Source: Desulfobacterales bacterium (lineage in GTDB: Bacteria; Desulfobacterota; Desulfobacteria; Desulfobacterales; JASFBJ01). Taken from it: 11,931 bases of DNA. The position numbers were made by a program, and so were the translations under genes. The notes beneath the pieces are model-generated. The model was not told the origin of the DNA. It saw nothing but the letters and a program-made list of their open reading frames with translations, and ran no database searches. This document shows, in pieces, positions 1 to 7,252 of this stretch. The DNA lies in contig JASFBJ010000088.1 of the NCBI GenBank assembly GCA_030149585.1, positions 1 to 11,931 on the forward strand. Reading direction: 5' to 3'. How positions within the stretch are numbered: the first letter of the stretch is position 1; the number at the start of each line of letters is the position of its first letter.

Positions 1-101
1 AAATAGCTCGCTATTCCTGCAACTTTTGTACTTTTATATCGAACAAACCTGACCCAAATCTGTGTGCCTACTTGTGGAAGTTATTTCGTCCTTGTTCCTA
101 A
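1..101 (+). repeat. Inverted repeat copy A (right arm of a palindromic element cut by the window edge)
   Basis: This stretch is the reverse complement of 3875-3975 with 96 of 101 positions identical and no gaps by hand alignment. It contains the small palindrome AATAGCTCGCTATT at 2-15, which in the other copy lies near the apex of a long hairpin, so the window probably opens inside such an element and its other arm lies upstream. It ends only 7 nt from the stop codon of the GldG-like gene (minus strand), so a transcript of that operon would run straight into it. It has no coding capacity. Its nature (MITE, REP-like or other structured repeat) is inference. Confidence 0.9.
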
Positions 102-108
102 TCATGTT

Positions 109-1977
109 TTAATTTCTCTTTATTTTTCGAAAAACAGCAAAGAATAAACCACCCAAACAGATTATTATTGGTATCAAAAAGATGTTAATAAATTTAATAT
201 AACGTCCTAATGTCTCAATTTCCGACCTGAGATTACGTCTCACTTTTTTTAATTGTTTATTAATCCGTATTTTCTCATCCCGAAATTTTTTTATCTCTTT
301 TTCCTGCTGAGCGCTCATGATAAATTTTTGAGAGGAGTCTTTTTCTCTTTCAAGTTCACGAAGTTTTCTGTTGGTCTGTTCCACCTGTCTGGAAAGTTCC
401 TGCTCTTGTTCCAGCCATCTCCCCTGAGCCTTGCTTTCCAGTTGCTGTACTTTTAAAAAGGGTCGTTCAAAAATTCCCCGGGTTCTAATCTGAATCAAGG
501 CTTCACTTCCGGTCAGTAATTCACAAGTATTTAATAGAAAATTCAGATTATCGTTAAACATATTGGAGATATTCATGCCCAAAAAATTCTGTTTGCTGAC
601 ATAGTAGGCATCAAAAAGAAGATCAGCATCACTCACAACTATAATAACAGCTTCTTTTGTACCCTGTTTTAGAGCGGTTGGAGGGGTAACCGGCTTGGAG
701 GTGTTGCTCTTTTTTTCCCGCGGAAAACCATCAGGAAAGGCGCTTTTAAATGTTCCGGTTAATTTTATTGCTAAATCAAAAACCTCAGGCGTTGGTTTGA
801 AATCGCGCCGCAAGGCCTCAACACCAAAATTGAGCATCTGAACATCAATCATAGCTGAATTTTTGCTGGACTGAATTAAAGGCTCATAAGTATAAGGGCA
901 ATCCTTGGTTTTTTTAATAGCGCCGGCCAAAGGAAAAAGCATGCTCTCCAACTGGGAAGTTATAATATCGTCATTATTAAAGGCTGGCTGACGCGCTGAA
1001 ATCCAGAGGGGATTTTGTTCAACCCGGTTGTTGGCTGCCCGCAATTTAGTGGCAAAGGCAAAATCAACCAGAACTTTTTTTTCTTCCATAGATACTCCCC
1101 ATGACCCAAATAATTTTTCAAGTGATGAGGATTTTGCTGGATCGCGAGGATTATCTGAAACACAGAAATTGTCCACAAAGGCCAGGACTCGGCCGCCGGC
1201 CAGGACAAATTGATCAATTGCGTACAGGAGTTTTATATCCTGTTTTTTAGGATGGATTATGATCAAAAGATCAGTGTCTTTTGCAATTTCAGTTTTTCCT
1301 GTGGGAAGCTGGCTGACATCATAGGTTTTTTTTAATTCAGAGATAAAAAGCCATGGCGGAGATCCCTTGGGAGCACCCGGCATTGGATATGGACTGGAAG
1401 GTTGTCCAAAAACAGGCAGACTGCTGATTATTAAAATTTTTTTCTTATCAGCCATCTGAACATCTGATATAACCCTGGTTATATTATATTCCAGCTGCTT
1501 TTCTTTGGCAGGATCAATAAAATTAATAGTTGCTTCTTGATCAGCAGCCATAGCTGTTAAACCAAAGTAGAACCTGCCACCGGTAGCTAAATCCATTCCG
1601 CTGATACCATATTTTTGAGCCCACTCCTCCTCTTCTGAATCAATAATCGGATCATAAATTTCTATCTTGATTTTGCCTTTGCTGTAGTACTCATATTCCC
1701 TTAAAAAGTCTATCACGCGGCTGGTAAAATTTTTAATATGAAGGGGCAGATTTTTTGTATTTTGACTGTAAAAAACTTTTATTACCACCTTTTCTTTTAA
1801 ATCCGACAGGATCTGTTTGGTTCCGGCTGATAAAGAATAAATTTCATTTTGAGTGGCATCCCATCGAATATTGACCCGGGCGATAACAAAATTTACCATT
1901 ATAAGCGCTGATAATAACAGAATAATCCCGGCGGTTGAAAGGAGGTGTGTCTTAAAATATTTTTTCCCGTCAGACAT
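109..1977 (-). CDS. GldG-like ABC transporter auxiliary protein, membrane-anchored, with C-terminal coiled coil
   Basis: This 622-residue protein resembles the GldG / ABC-type 'auxiliary' family encoded beside ABC-2 permeases. Residues 13-33 form an N-terminal membrane helix, followed by the family-typical stretch RWDATQNEIYSLSAGTKQIL (38-57) and a large, presumably extracytoplasmic alpha/beta region. A proline- and lysine-rich linker lies near 420-440. Residues about 508-592 are rich in Glu, Lys, Arg and Gln and look like a coiled coil; a second helix at about 597-616 ends in a basic tail (RKIKRN), so both ends are membrane-anchored. The ATG at 1977 has GGAG upstream on the minus strand. It is last in the operon, 42 nt after the permease gene. 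The GldG family acts with GldA/GldF, required for gliding in Bacteroidetes, but homologues occur in non-gliders; the role and substrate here are unknown. Family call is firm, function is not. Confidence 0.82.
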   Translation of the reverse strand: MSDGKKYFKTHLLSTAGIILLLSALIMVNFVIARVNIRWDATQNEIYSLSAGTKQILSDLKEKVVIKVFYSQNTKNLPLHIKNFTSRVIDFLREYEYYSKGKIKIEIYDPIIDSEEEEWAQKYGISGMDLATGGRFYFGLTAMAADQEATINFIDPAKEKQLEYNITRVISDVQMADKKKILIISSLPVFGQPSSPYPMPGAPKGSPPWLFISELKKTYDVSQLPTGKTEIAKDTDLLIIIHPKKQDIKLLYAIDQFVLAGGRVLAFVDNFCVSDNPRDPAKSSSLEKLFGSWGVSMEEKKVLVDFAFATKLRAANNRVEQNPLWISARQPAFNNDDIITSQLESMLFPLAGAIKKTKDCPYTYEPLIQSSKNSAMIDVQMLNFGVEALRRDFKPTPEVFDLAIKLTGTFKSAFPDGFPREKKSNTSKPVTPPTALKQGTKEAVIIVVSDADLLFDAYYVSKQNFLGMNISNMFNDNLNFLLNTCELLTGSEALIQIRTRGIFERPFLKVQQLESKAQGRWLEQEQELSRQVEQTNRKLRELEREKDSSQKFIMSAQQEKEIKKFRDEKIRINKQLKKVRRNLRSEIETLGRYIKFINIFLIPIIICLGGLFFAVFRKIKRN

Positions 1978-2019
1978 ATATGTTTATCTCCATTTTAGTA
2001 AATGTTTTATAATCCTTAA

Positions 2020-2772
2020 CTATGCAGCTTTACGGCTTTGCAGCACAACCGCATTAACAAAAAGCATAAAGGATATCACCGAAAGATAGTATACCAGATC
2101 CCGCAGATCAAGAACCCCTCTGGATATTGATATAAAATGAGACAAAAAACTTAAATTCGATACCAGATTTACCAGCCATATCGGAGCCCAGCCGGATAGA
2201 ATTGCAGTAACAGGCGGATAGCCCGCAAGAATAAAAAACAGACAGCCCACCACAGCCGTTACAAAACTTATCACCTGACTTCGGGTCAATGAAGAGGTCA
2301 TGCTGCCAAGGCTCAGAAAGGCGCCGGCCATTAAAAAACTTCCAAGATAACCGCAAAAAATTGCTCCAAGATCAGGATTACCTAAATAGCTGACAGTCAA
2401 CACCATGGGAAAGGTAAGTGATAAGGCTATCCCTATAAAAATCCAGGCGGCCAGAAATTTGCCGAGAATTACCTCTGCAATGGTAACCGGAAAGGTTAAT
2501 ATCAGCTCAATGGTTCCCAGCCGTCTTTCTTCCGCCCAAAGACGCATGGCTATAGACGGGACAAGAAACATATAAATCCAGGGATGCCATTGAAAAAAAT
2601 TATTCAGATCCGCCTGCCCTGCTTCAAAAAAATTACTTATATTAAAGGTAAAAAAACCCATCAGCAGGAGAAAAATAACGATAAAAACATAGGCCACTGG
2701 TGAACCAAAATAGCCGTATAGCTCGCGTTTTTGAATCGCTTTTATATTACGAAATGATTCGTTGAGTCTCAT
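2020..2772 (-). CDS. ABC-2 type transporter permease, GldF-like
   Basis: This 250-residue integral membrane protein has about six hydrophobic segments (roughly 25-43, 64-78, 101-128, 137-157, 167-184 and 228-245). The cytoplasmic motif at 76-97, including RLWAEERRLGTIEL followed by LTFPVT, is typical of ABC-2 permeases of the GldF type, where it probably contacts the ATPase. Length is normal for the family. The ATG at 2772 is preceded by AAGGA about 6 nt upstream on the minus strand. It lies 17 nt after the ATPase gene and 42 nt before the GldG-like gene, so the three are very probably co-transcribed and form one exporter or membrane-remodelling complex. The substrate cannot be inferred from the sequence. 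Confidence 0.87.
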   Translation of the reverse strand: MRLNESFRNIKAIQKRELYGYFGSPVAYVFIVIFLLLMGFFTFNISNFFEAGQADLNNFFQWHPWIYMFLVPSIAMRLWAEERRLGTIELILTFPVTIAEVILGKFLAAWIFIGIALSLTFPMVLTVSYLGNPDLGAIFCGYLGSFLMAGAFLSLGSMTSSLTRSQVISFVTAVVGCLFFILAGYPPVTAILSGWAPIWLVNLVSNLSFLSHFISISRGVLDLRDLVYYLSVISFMLFVNAVVLQSRKAA

Positions 2773-2789
2773 ATTATATCCTTTAAGCC

Positions 2790-3722
2790 CTAAGTGGTAA
2801 TTGTCCGAAAAACTTCGTCCAGTCGGCCCTGTTCCATATAAATCGATTTTACCTGATAATTATTGGCAAGGGCCGCAGCCATAACCTTATCCGTTATTGG
2901 TGTATCTTTTGTCTCAGGATAGACTTGTAAACGTACTATCTCATTTTCATCACTTATAATGGTTGTTGTTTCAACGCCTTTAATTTGATTTAAACAATTT
3001 GTTATTTCGTTTGAATCCGCATTTTCAACTGTGAGCGAAACCGAACCGTAAAGATCAGATCTTTTTAAGAGACCTGCCGGCGTGTCATCAGCCACGATTG
3101 AACCTTTGGCAATTATAATAGTTCTGGTGCAGACATCTTGAATCTCTTCTAAAATATGAGTTGAAAAAATAACAGCCTTTTCACGGCTCATCTCTTTTAT
3201 CATTCGTCGCACCTCATATTTTTGATTGGGATCCAGTCCATCGGTGGGTTCATCAAGAATCAGGTAAGGAGGATCATGAAGGATGCTCTGGGCAAAGCAA
3301 ACCCTTTGCTTATACCCTTTAGAAAGAGTGTTTATAATTTGCTGTTTGACAGTGGTTAAAAAACATTTTTCAATAGTATTTTCAACCCTGCGTTTCAAAG
3401 CGGCCTTTGTAAAGCCTCTGATCTGTCCGCAAAAATTGAGATAGTCTATAACTTTCATATCCGGATAGACCGGCGCATTTTCAGGCAGATATCCGATCTG
3501 CTTTCTGACCTCCAGTGAATTTTTAATAATGTCAAATCCGCCAATTCTGATGGTTCCGGCAGAAGGTGGCATAAAGCCGGTAATCATTCGCATGGTTGTT
3601 GATTTGCCGGCCCCGTTGGGCCCCAAAAATCCTAGAATTTCTCCTTTACCTACGCTAAAGGAAATATTATTAACAGCTCTTATTGCAGCGAAATCCTTGC
3701 TAAGATTTTTTATTTCTATCAT
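2790..3722 (-). CDS. ABC transporter ATP-binding protein, ABC-2 / GldA-like
   Basis: This 310-residue cytoplasmic ATPase powers the permease encoded next to it. All nucleotide-binding motifs are visible: Walker A GPNGAGKST (34-42), the YLPEN segment at the Q-loop position (79-82; Glu in place of Gln is common in this subfamily), the signature LSKGYKQR (133-140), Walker B YLILDEPTDGLDP (153-165) and the H-loop His in STHIL (H189). Residues about 215-310 form the extra C-terminal domain common in drug- and polysaccharide-type ABC-2 ATPases. The start at 3722 gives the usual opening MIEIKNLSKDF and has GGAG about 11 nt upstream. It is the first gene of the operon, with a possible promoter at 3831-3857. 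The family is certain; the transported substrate is not known. Confidence 0.92.
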   Translation of the reverse strand: MIEIKNLSKDFAAIRAVNNISFSVGKGEILGFLGPNGAGKSTTMRMITGFMPPSAGTIRIGGFDIIKNSLEVRKQIGYLPENAPVYPDMKVIDYLNFCGQIRGFTKAALKRRVENTIEKCFLTTVKQQIINTLSKGYKQRVCFAQSILHDPPYLILDEPTDGLDPNQKYEVRRMIKEMSREKAVIFSTHILEEIQDVCTRTIIIAKGSIVADDTPAGLLKRSDLYGSVSLTVENADSNEITNCLNQIKGVETTTIISDENEIVRLQVYPETKDTPITDKVMAAALANNYQVKSIYMEQGRLDEVFRTITT

Positions 3723-3830
3723 GGATTTTTTAGCTCCTGTGGATAGGGGCCGAGACCTCTAATATTTTATTGATGGAAATTTCATTTACAGATAAATTAA
3801 GAAATGTTTATATTTATTACAAGCGCATAG

Positions 3831-3857
3831 ATAATAAAACTCATAATTATTTGTCAA
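3831..3857 (-). promoter_or_regulatory. Candidate sigma70-type promoter for the ABC operon
   Basis: On the minus strand a perfect TTGACA (3852-3857) is followed after 15 nt by TATTAT (3831-3836), five of six to the -10 consensus. The spacer is shorter than the ideal 17 nt, which lowers confidence. It would give a leader of roughly 100 nt before the ATPase start. It lies just inside the right-hand repeat (which begins at 3875), so the whole transcription unit sits between the two repeats. Confidence 0.4.
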
Positions 3858-3874
3858 GTAAGATTTTGAAAGAG

Positions 3875-3975
3875 TTAGGAACGGGGACGAAATAACTTCC
3901 ACAAGTAGGCGCACAGATTTAGGTCAGGTTTGTTCGATATAAAAGTATAAAAGTTGCAGGAATAGCGAGCTATTT
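3875..3975 (-). repeat. Inverted repeat copy B (left arm of the palindromic element)
   Basis: Reverse complement of copy A at 1-101, with five mismatches and no gaps. Copies A and B are thus inverted repeats flanking the 3.8-kb segment with the ABC operon. The arm includes GGAACGGGGACGAAATAACT near its start, CGATATAAAAGTA (3935-3947), and the apical mini-palindrome AATAGCGAGCTATT (3961-3974). The few differences suggest recent duplication or continuing homogenisation by recombination. Confidence 0.9.
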
Positions 3976-3979
3976 CAAG

Positions 3980-4060
3980 ATTTTTGTACTTTTATATCGG
4001 GCAAAAATGGCCTGAAGCTGTGATGCATAGTTGAGGAAGTTATTTTGTCCTCGTTCCTTA
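3980..4060 (+). repeat. Diverged repeat arm C
   Basis: This arm runs in the same direction as copy A and aligns with A's positions about 24-101, with one-base length variation. The ends are well conserved (TTTTGTACTTTTATATCG and GGAAGTTATTT with the following GTCCTCGTTCC-like end), whereas the middle (4000-4034) is strongly diverged. Arms B and C together form the palindrome at 3875-4060. Confidence 0.75.
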
Positions 4061-4125
4061 AGATTTTATCAGCCCCCCGAATTTGGGCAATTATATGTCA
4101 GGATAGATTAAGGGGCGATTTTAGC

Positions 4126-4154
4126 TTGACAAAAATCAGGCTTGCATGTACAAG
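4126..4154 (+). promoter_or_regulatory. Candidate sigma70-type promoter for the qrc operon
   Basis: A perfect TTGACA (4126-4131), a 17-nt spacer and TACAAG (4149-4154, four of six to consensus) lie upstream of qrcA. Initiation near 4161 would leave an AT-rich leader of about 80 nt before the ATG at 4242, in which I see no clear riboswitch or operator. This is the best promoter-like match in the 181 nt between the repeat element and qrcA. Confidence 0.5.
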
Positions 4155-4241
4155 AATTTCAGAAATTTTCAGTATTCAGATACCTGTAGAAAATTTTCAA
4201 ATATTTTTTCTTGATTATAACTTAACCATAACGGGGTTTTC

Positions 4242-4958
4242 ATGAGTTCTTTAGATGAAAAAGATAACGCGGTTCCCGCAGATTCTAATGCGCAGGCATC
4301 TCTTCCAAACGACACATCCAAAGATAAAATGGATGAAAAAGAGAACGAAACTTCCGGATTTATTATTTTCTTTTTTATTATTGGGCTGGTAGCCAGTCTT
4401 ATTGCCGGATGGGTGATTTTCCCCAAACTTCTTTATTCCAAAAAAGATCAGCCCATAAATTTTAACCACCTTTTGCATATGGCTGAAGTAGATGATGGTT
4501 GTCAAAGCTGCCATTTTTTGCGAACCGATGGAAGTTTTTCCGGAATACCAGGGCTAAAGCAATGCATTGGCTGTCATGATGAGATTCAGGGAGAAAGCAA
4601 AGATGAGGCAATCTTCGTTGAAGAGTATGTGCAAAAAGGCAGAGAGGTTCCCTGGCTGATTTACTCACGCCAGCAAGATTGTGTTTTCTTTTCGCATGCT
4701 GCTCACATTAAGGGCGACGGCATGGATTGTGTCACCTGTCATGGACATATAGGTGAGTCCGAACAAACCAGGGTTTATGAGGAAAATCGAATTACCGGTC
4801 TTAGCCGTGATATCTGGGGTAAGAGCATTTCAGGTTTTAACGCAAATTCCTGGGAACGAATGAAAATGAATGATTGCGCAAAATGCCATAAAGAAGCAAT
4901 TGGAAAAGCTTCAAGCGTTCAAACGGGAAAAGAGGGTTGTTTTGTTTGTCATAAATAA
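4242..4958 (+). CDS. qrcA: Menaquinone reductase Qrc, multiheme cytochrome c subunit
   Basis: This 238-residue protein is the electron entry subunit of Qrc; it should accept electrons from periplasmic type I cytochrome c3. The first 38 residues are polar and acidic, then one membrane helix at about 39-61 acts as an uncleaved anchor, leaving the heme domain in the periplasm. Five canonical heme c sites are visible: C87QSCH, C108IGCH, C163VTCH, C212AKCH and C233FVCH. Other histidines that can be distal ligands are in FNHLLH (76, 79), FSHAAH (152, 155) and H169. The described Desulfovibrio complex is hexaheme; here the only other cysteine is C147, in CVFFSH, not a normal site. The ATG is preceded by ACGGGG about 6-10 nt upstream. 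It opens the operon, 49 nt before qrcB. The identification rests mainly on the gene order. Confidence 0.87.
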   Translation: MSSLDEKDNAVPADSNAQASLPNDTSKDKMDEKENETSGFIIFFFIIGLVASLIAGWVIFPKLLYSKKDQPINFNHLLHMAEVDDGCQSCHFLRTDGSFSGIPGLKQCIGCHDEIQGESKDEAIFVEEYVQKGREVPWLIYSRQQDCVFFSHAAHIKGDGMDCVTCHGHIGESEQTRVYEENRITGLSRDIWGKSISGFNANSWERMKMNDCAKCHKEAIGKASSVQTGKEGCFVCHK

Positions 4959-5007
4959 AGCAGCCATTTAAATACAGCTAAAAGTGTAAGTTAATAAGGA
5001 AAATCCT

Positions 5008-7227
5008 ATGAAAGTTGACAGAAGAAAATTTTTGTCATTTGTAGTTGGCGGCGCTGCAGGCACTGCCCTTTCGCCTTTGCCATGGAAGTTAGTAGATGAT
5101 TCTTCCATCTGGTCCCAAAACTGGCCATGGACGCCTGTGCCGGAAGATGGCGAAGTTAGCTATGAGCCGACAACCTGCAGCCTGTGCCCGGGTGGATGCG
5201 GTATTATTGTTCGCAAAATCAAGGATCGGGTTGTTAAAATTGAAGGAATAAAGGGGCATCCTGTAAATGACGGGGGCATCTGTATTTTAGGACTTGCCGG
5301 ATTACAGCTCCTTTACGGCCCAACCAGAGTTAAAACACCTCTGAAAAGAGAGGGTGCAAGGGGCAGCGGTAAATGGCGTAAAATTTCATGGGCTGATGCT
5401 ATCAGCGAAGTGGCCGGGCAGTTAAATTCTTTACGATCTTCAGACAAAGCCGATACAATCGGTTGTATAGGCGGCAGCGATCGGGGCGTCACTCCCAATT
5501 TATTAAAACGGCTGACGAGCGCCTGCGGATCCAACAACTTTTTCAGAACACCTTCCATGCAGGACTCTTATGAAACTGCCCTTCAACTGATGCATGGCAA
5601 AAAGGCCATGGCTGGTTTTGACTTTGAAAATGCTGATTTTATTTTAAGTTTCGGCAGTGGTATTCTTGACGGCTGGGGCTCTCCTGTTCGGATGTTTAAA
5701 GCCAACTCTAACTGGAAGACAAACAAAACTCCGGTTATTCAAATTGAACCGCGGCTTTCCAATACAGCTGCCAAAGCTGACCAGTGGCTTCCTGTTAATC
5801 CCGGCACGGAAGCTGATCTGGCTTTTTCTTTAATCAACATTATTATTGAAAAAGGGCTCTATGATTCCAATTTCGTAAATAATTACAGCCTTGGATTTGC
5901 AGATCTGAAACAGCTGGTTAAAGACAAGTACAAACCTGCAAAAATAGCGCAGGCTACCGGCCTTAAATCATCTGATATTGAAAAACTGGCATTAAAATTC
6001 GCAGATGCCCGGCGTCCCCTGGCAATTTGCGGCAGTGGCCAGGGACATACGCCCGGCAGCTTAAAGACCTTTGTGGCGGTTCATGCTTTAAATGCCCTGA
6101 CCGGCAGAGTAAACTCCAAAGGTGGTGTCTGGGCAGTAGAAGAACCGGATTATATAAAATGGCCTGAAGTTCAAAAAGACAAGCCCGCGGTTAAGGGGCT
6201 GGCCCAGGCCAGAATAGACGGAGCCAAAAGCAAATATCCTTTATCCCAATACCTTTTAAATCAGCTTCCTGATGCTGTTAATTCAGAAAGCAAGGCTTCT
6301 TTGCAGGCCCTTTTAATTGCAGATGCAAATCCTTTTTATACAATGCCCGATAATAAAGCCGCACAAGAAGCCTTTAATAAAATCCCGTTTATAGTCAGTT
6401 TTTCTTCATATATGGATGAAACCGCGACTAACGCGGATTTGATTTTGCCAAATCATATTTACCTTGAGCGTTTTGAGGATATACCAACGGCCACTGGATT
6501 TGCAGGACCTTTTATAGGCCTTTCGCGACCGATCGTCAAACCACAGTTTAATACACAGGCCCTTGGCGATTCGCTTATATCTATTGTCAGGACCATGGGT
6601 GGCACAGTTGCCGCATCTTTTCCCTGGGCTGATTATAAAACATGTCTTGTGCAAACTCTTGGCAGTAAATGGCCTGCTCTTAGCAAAAAAGGTTATTGGG
6701 TTGACAGCAGGTTTATGGTGCCTGGATGGACGGAAGGTTTTAAAACAGCCAGCCAAAAATTTAATTTTTCCAATAAAGATCTTATGATGGTTTATAACAG
6801 CCGGCCAATAATTCCGGAAGGCTCTGATTCATTTCCTTTACTGCTTTTGCCCTATGATTCTATTCGGCTTGCCAATGGCTATATTGGGGACCCTCCCTTT
6901 GTCATTAAAACAGTTGCGGACACGGTTTTAAAGGGGAAAAAAAGTTTTGTTGAGATAAATCCAATAACCGCAAAAAAATATAAGTTAAAACAAGGTTCCA
7001 CTGCAATTTTAAGCACACCCAAGGGCCAGGCCCAGGTTAAAGTGCATTTATTTGAGGGTCTGATGCCTGGTCTGATAGCCATGCCTCGGGGACTTGGGCA
7101 TACTGCTTATGATAATTATCTGGCAGGTAAGGGCATAAATTTTAATGAGTTGATTGGTACTCAGGCTGACCCTGTTTCAGGTCAGGATGCAGCCTGGGGA
7201 ATCAAGGCCAAAATAGCCAGAGCTTAA
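5008..7227 (+). CDS. qrcB: Menaquinone reductase Qrc, molybdopterin-oxidoreductase-like subunit
   Basis: This 739-residue protein belongs to the molybdopterin oxidoreductase (CISM) superfamily and acts in Qrc as an electron relay on the periplasmic side. A twin-arginine signal is visible at the start (DRRKFLSFVVGGAAG, residues 4-18), implying Tat export in folded form. A [4Fe-4S] site follows: C57-x2-C60-x3-C64-x27-C92. The residue where active enzymes often carry a Lys after the fourth Cys is Leu (C92-I-L-G). In the region where formate dehydrogenases and nitrate reductases supply Cys, Sec or Asp to the metal, the sequence is FFRTPSMQDSYETA (178-191), with no Cys or Sec, fitting the report that QrcB lacks molybdenum. 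A C-terminal dinucleotide-binding-like domain spans roughly 640-735. AAGGA lies 7 nt before the ATG. It is 49 nt after qrcA and 25 nt before qrcC. Confidence 0.92.
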   Translation: MKVDRRKFLSFVVGGAAGTALSPLPWKLVDDSSIWSQNWPWTPVPEDGEVSYEPTTCSLCPGGCGIIVRKIKDRVVKIEGIKGHPVNDGGICILGLAGLQLLYGPTRVKTPLKREGARGSGKWRKISWADAISEVAGQLNSLRSSDKADTIGCIGGSDRGVTPNLLKRLTSACGSNNFFRTPSMQDSYETALQLMHGKKAMAGFDFENADFILSFGSGILDGWGSPVRMFKANSNWKTNKTPVIQIEPRLSNTAAKADQWLPVNPGTEADLAFSLINIIIEKGLYDSNFVNNYSLGFADLKQLVKDKYKPAKIAQATGLKSSDIEKLALKFADARRPLAICGSGQGHTPGSLKTFVAVHALNALTGRVNSKGGVWAVEEPDYIKWPEVQKDKPAVKGLAQARIDGAKSKYPLSQYLLNQLPDAVNSESKASLQALLIADANPFYTMPDNKAAQEAFNKIPFIVSFSSYMDETATNADLILPNHIYLERFEDIPTATGFAGPFIGLSRPIVKPQFNTQALGDSLISIVRTMGGTVAASFPWADYKTCLVQTLGSKWPALSKKGYWVDSRFMVPGWTEGFKTASQKFNFSNKDLMMVYNSRPIIPEGSDSFPLLLLPYDSIRLANGYIGDPPFVIKTVADTVLKGKKSFVEINPITAKKYKLKQGSTAILSTPKGQAQVKVHLFEGLMPGLIAMPRGLGHTAYDNYLAGKGINFNELIGTQADPVSGQDAAWGIKAKIARA

Positions 7228-7252
7228 ACCCGGAACTTAAAAAGGGATTCTG

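Larger units (their letters stand above)
3875..4060. repeat. 186-bp imperfect palindromic element (arms B and C), MITE-like or structured RNA
   Basis: The segment folds on itself. The outer stem 3878-3900 pairs with 4035-4057 (21 of 23 Watson-Crick; the other two would be G-U in a plus-strand RNA). The inner stem 3935-3947 pairs perfectly with 3987-3999 and extends through 3952/3982 with one G-U. At the top, 3961-3965 and 3970-3974 form a 5-bp stem with loop CGAG. The middle (3901-3934 against 4000-4034) is only partly paired. There is no ORF of note and no transposase. A non-autonomous mobile element, REP-type repeat or bidirectional terminator would all fit; I cannot choose from one locus. 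Confidence 0.75.

Noticed and set aside
1..3975. Composite transposon with the ABC operon as cargo
   Set aside because: No transposase or recombinase is encoded between or beside the repeats, and target duplications cannot be checked because the left element is cut off. Kept as a hypothesis only.
1..4060. CRISPR or tandem repeat array
   Set aside because: There are only three arms, in both orientations, about 80-101 bp long, with no regular spacers and no cas genes.
4160..4200. Two AAATTTTC-like direct repeats in the qrcA leader
   Set aside because: Short AT-rich words recur by chance in this AT-rich stretch; there is no symmetry that would mark an operator.
4045..4245. Plus-strand ORF of 66 codons upstream of qrcA, touching its start
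   Set aside because: It begins at a non-ATG codon inside repeat arm C, lacks a ribosome binding site and a recognisable domain, and crosses the qrc promoter candidate.
5008..7227. Formate dehydrogenase, nitrate or polysulfide reductase catalytic subunit
   Set aside because: The metal-ligand position lacks Cys and Sec, and the gene order cytochrome c, molybdopterin-fold, Fe-S, ten-helix NrfD protein is that of Qrc.
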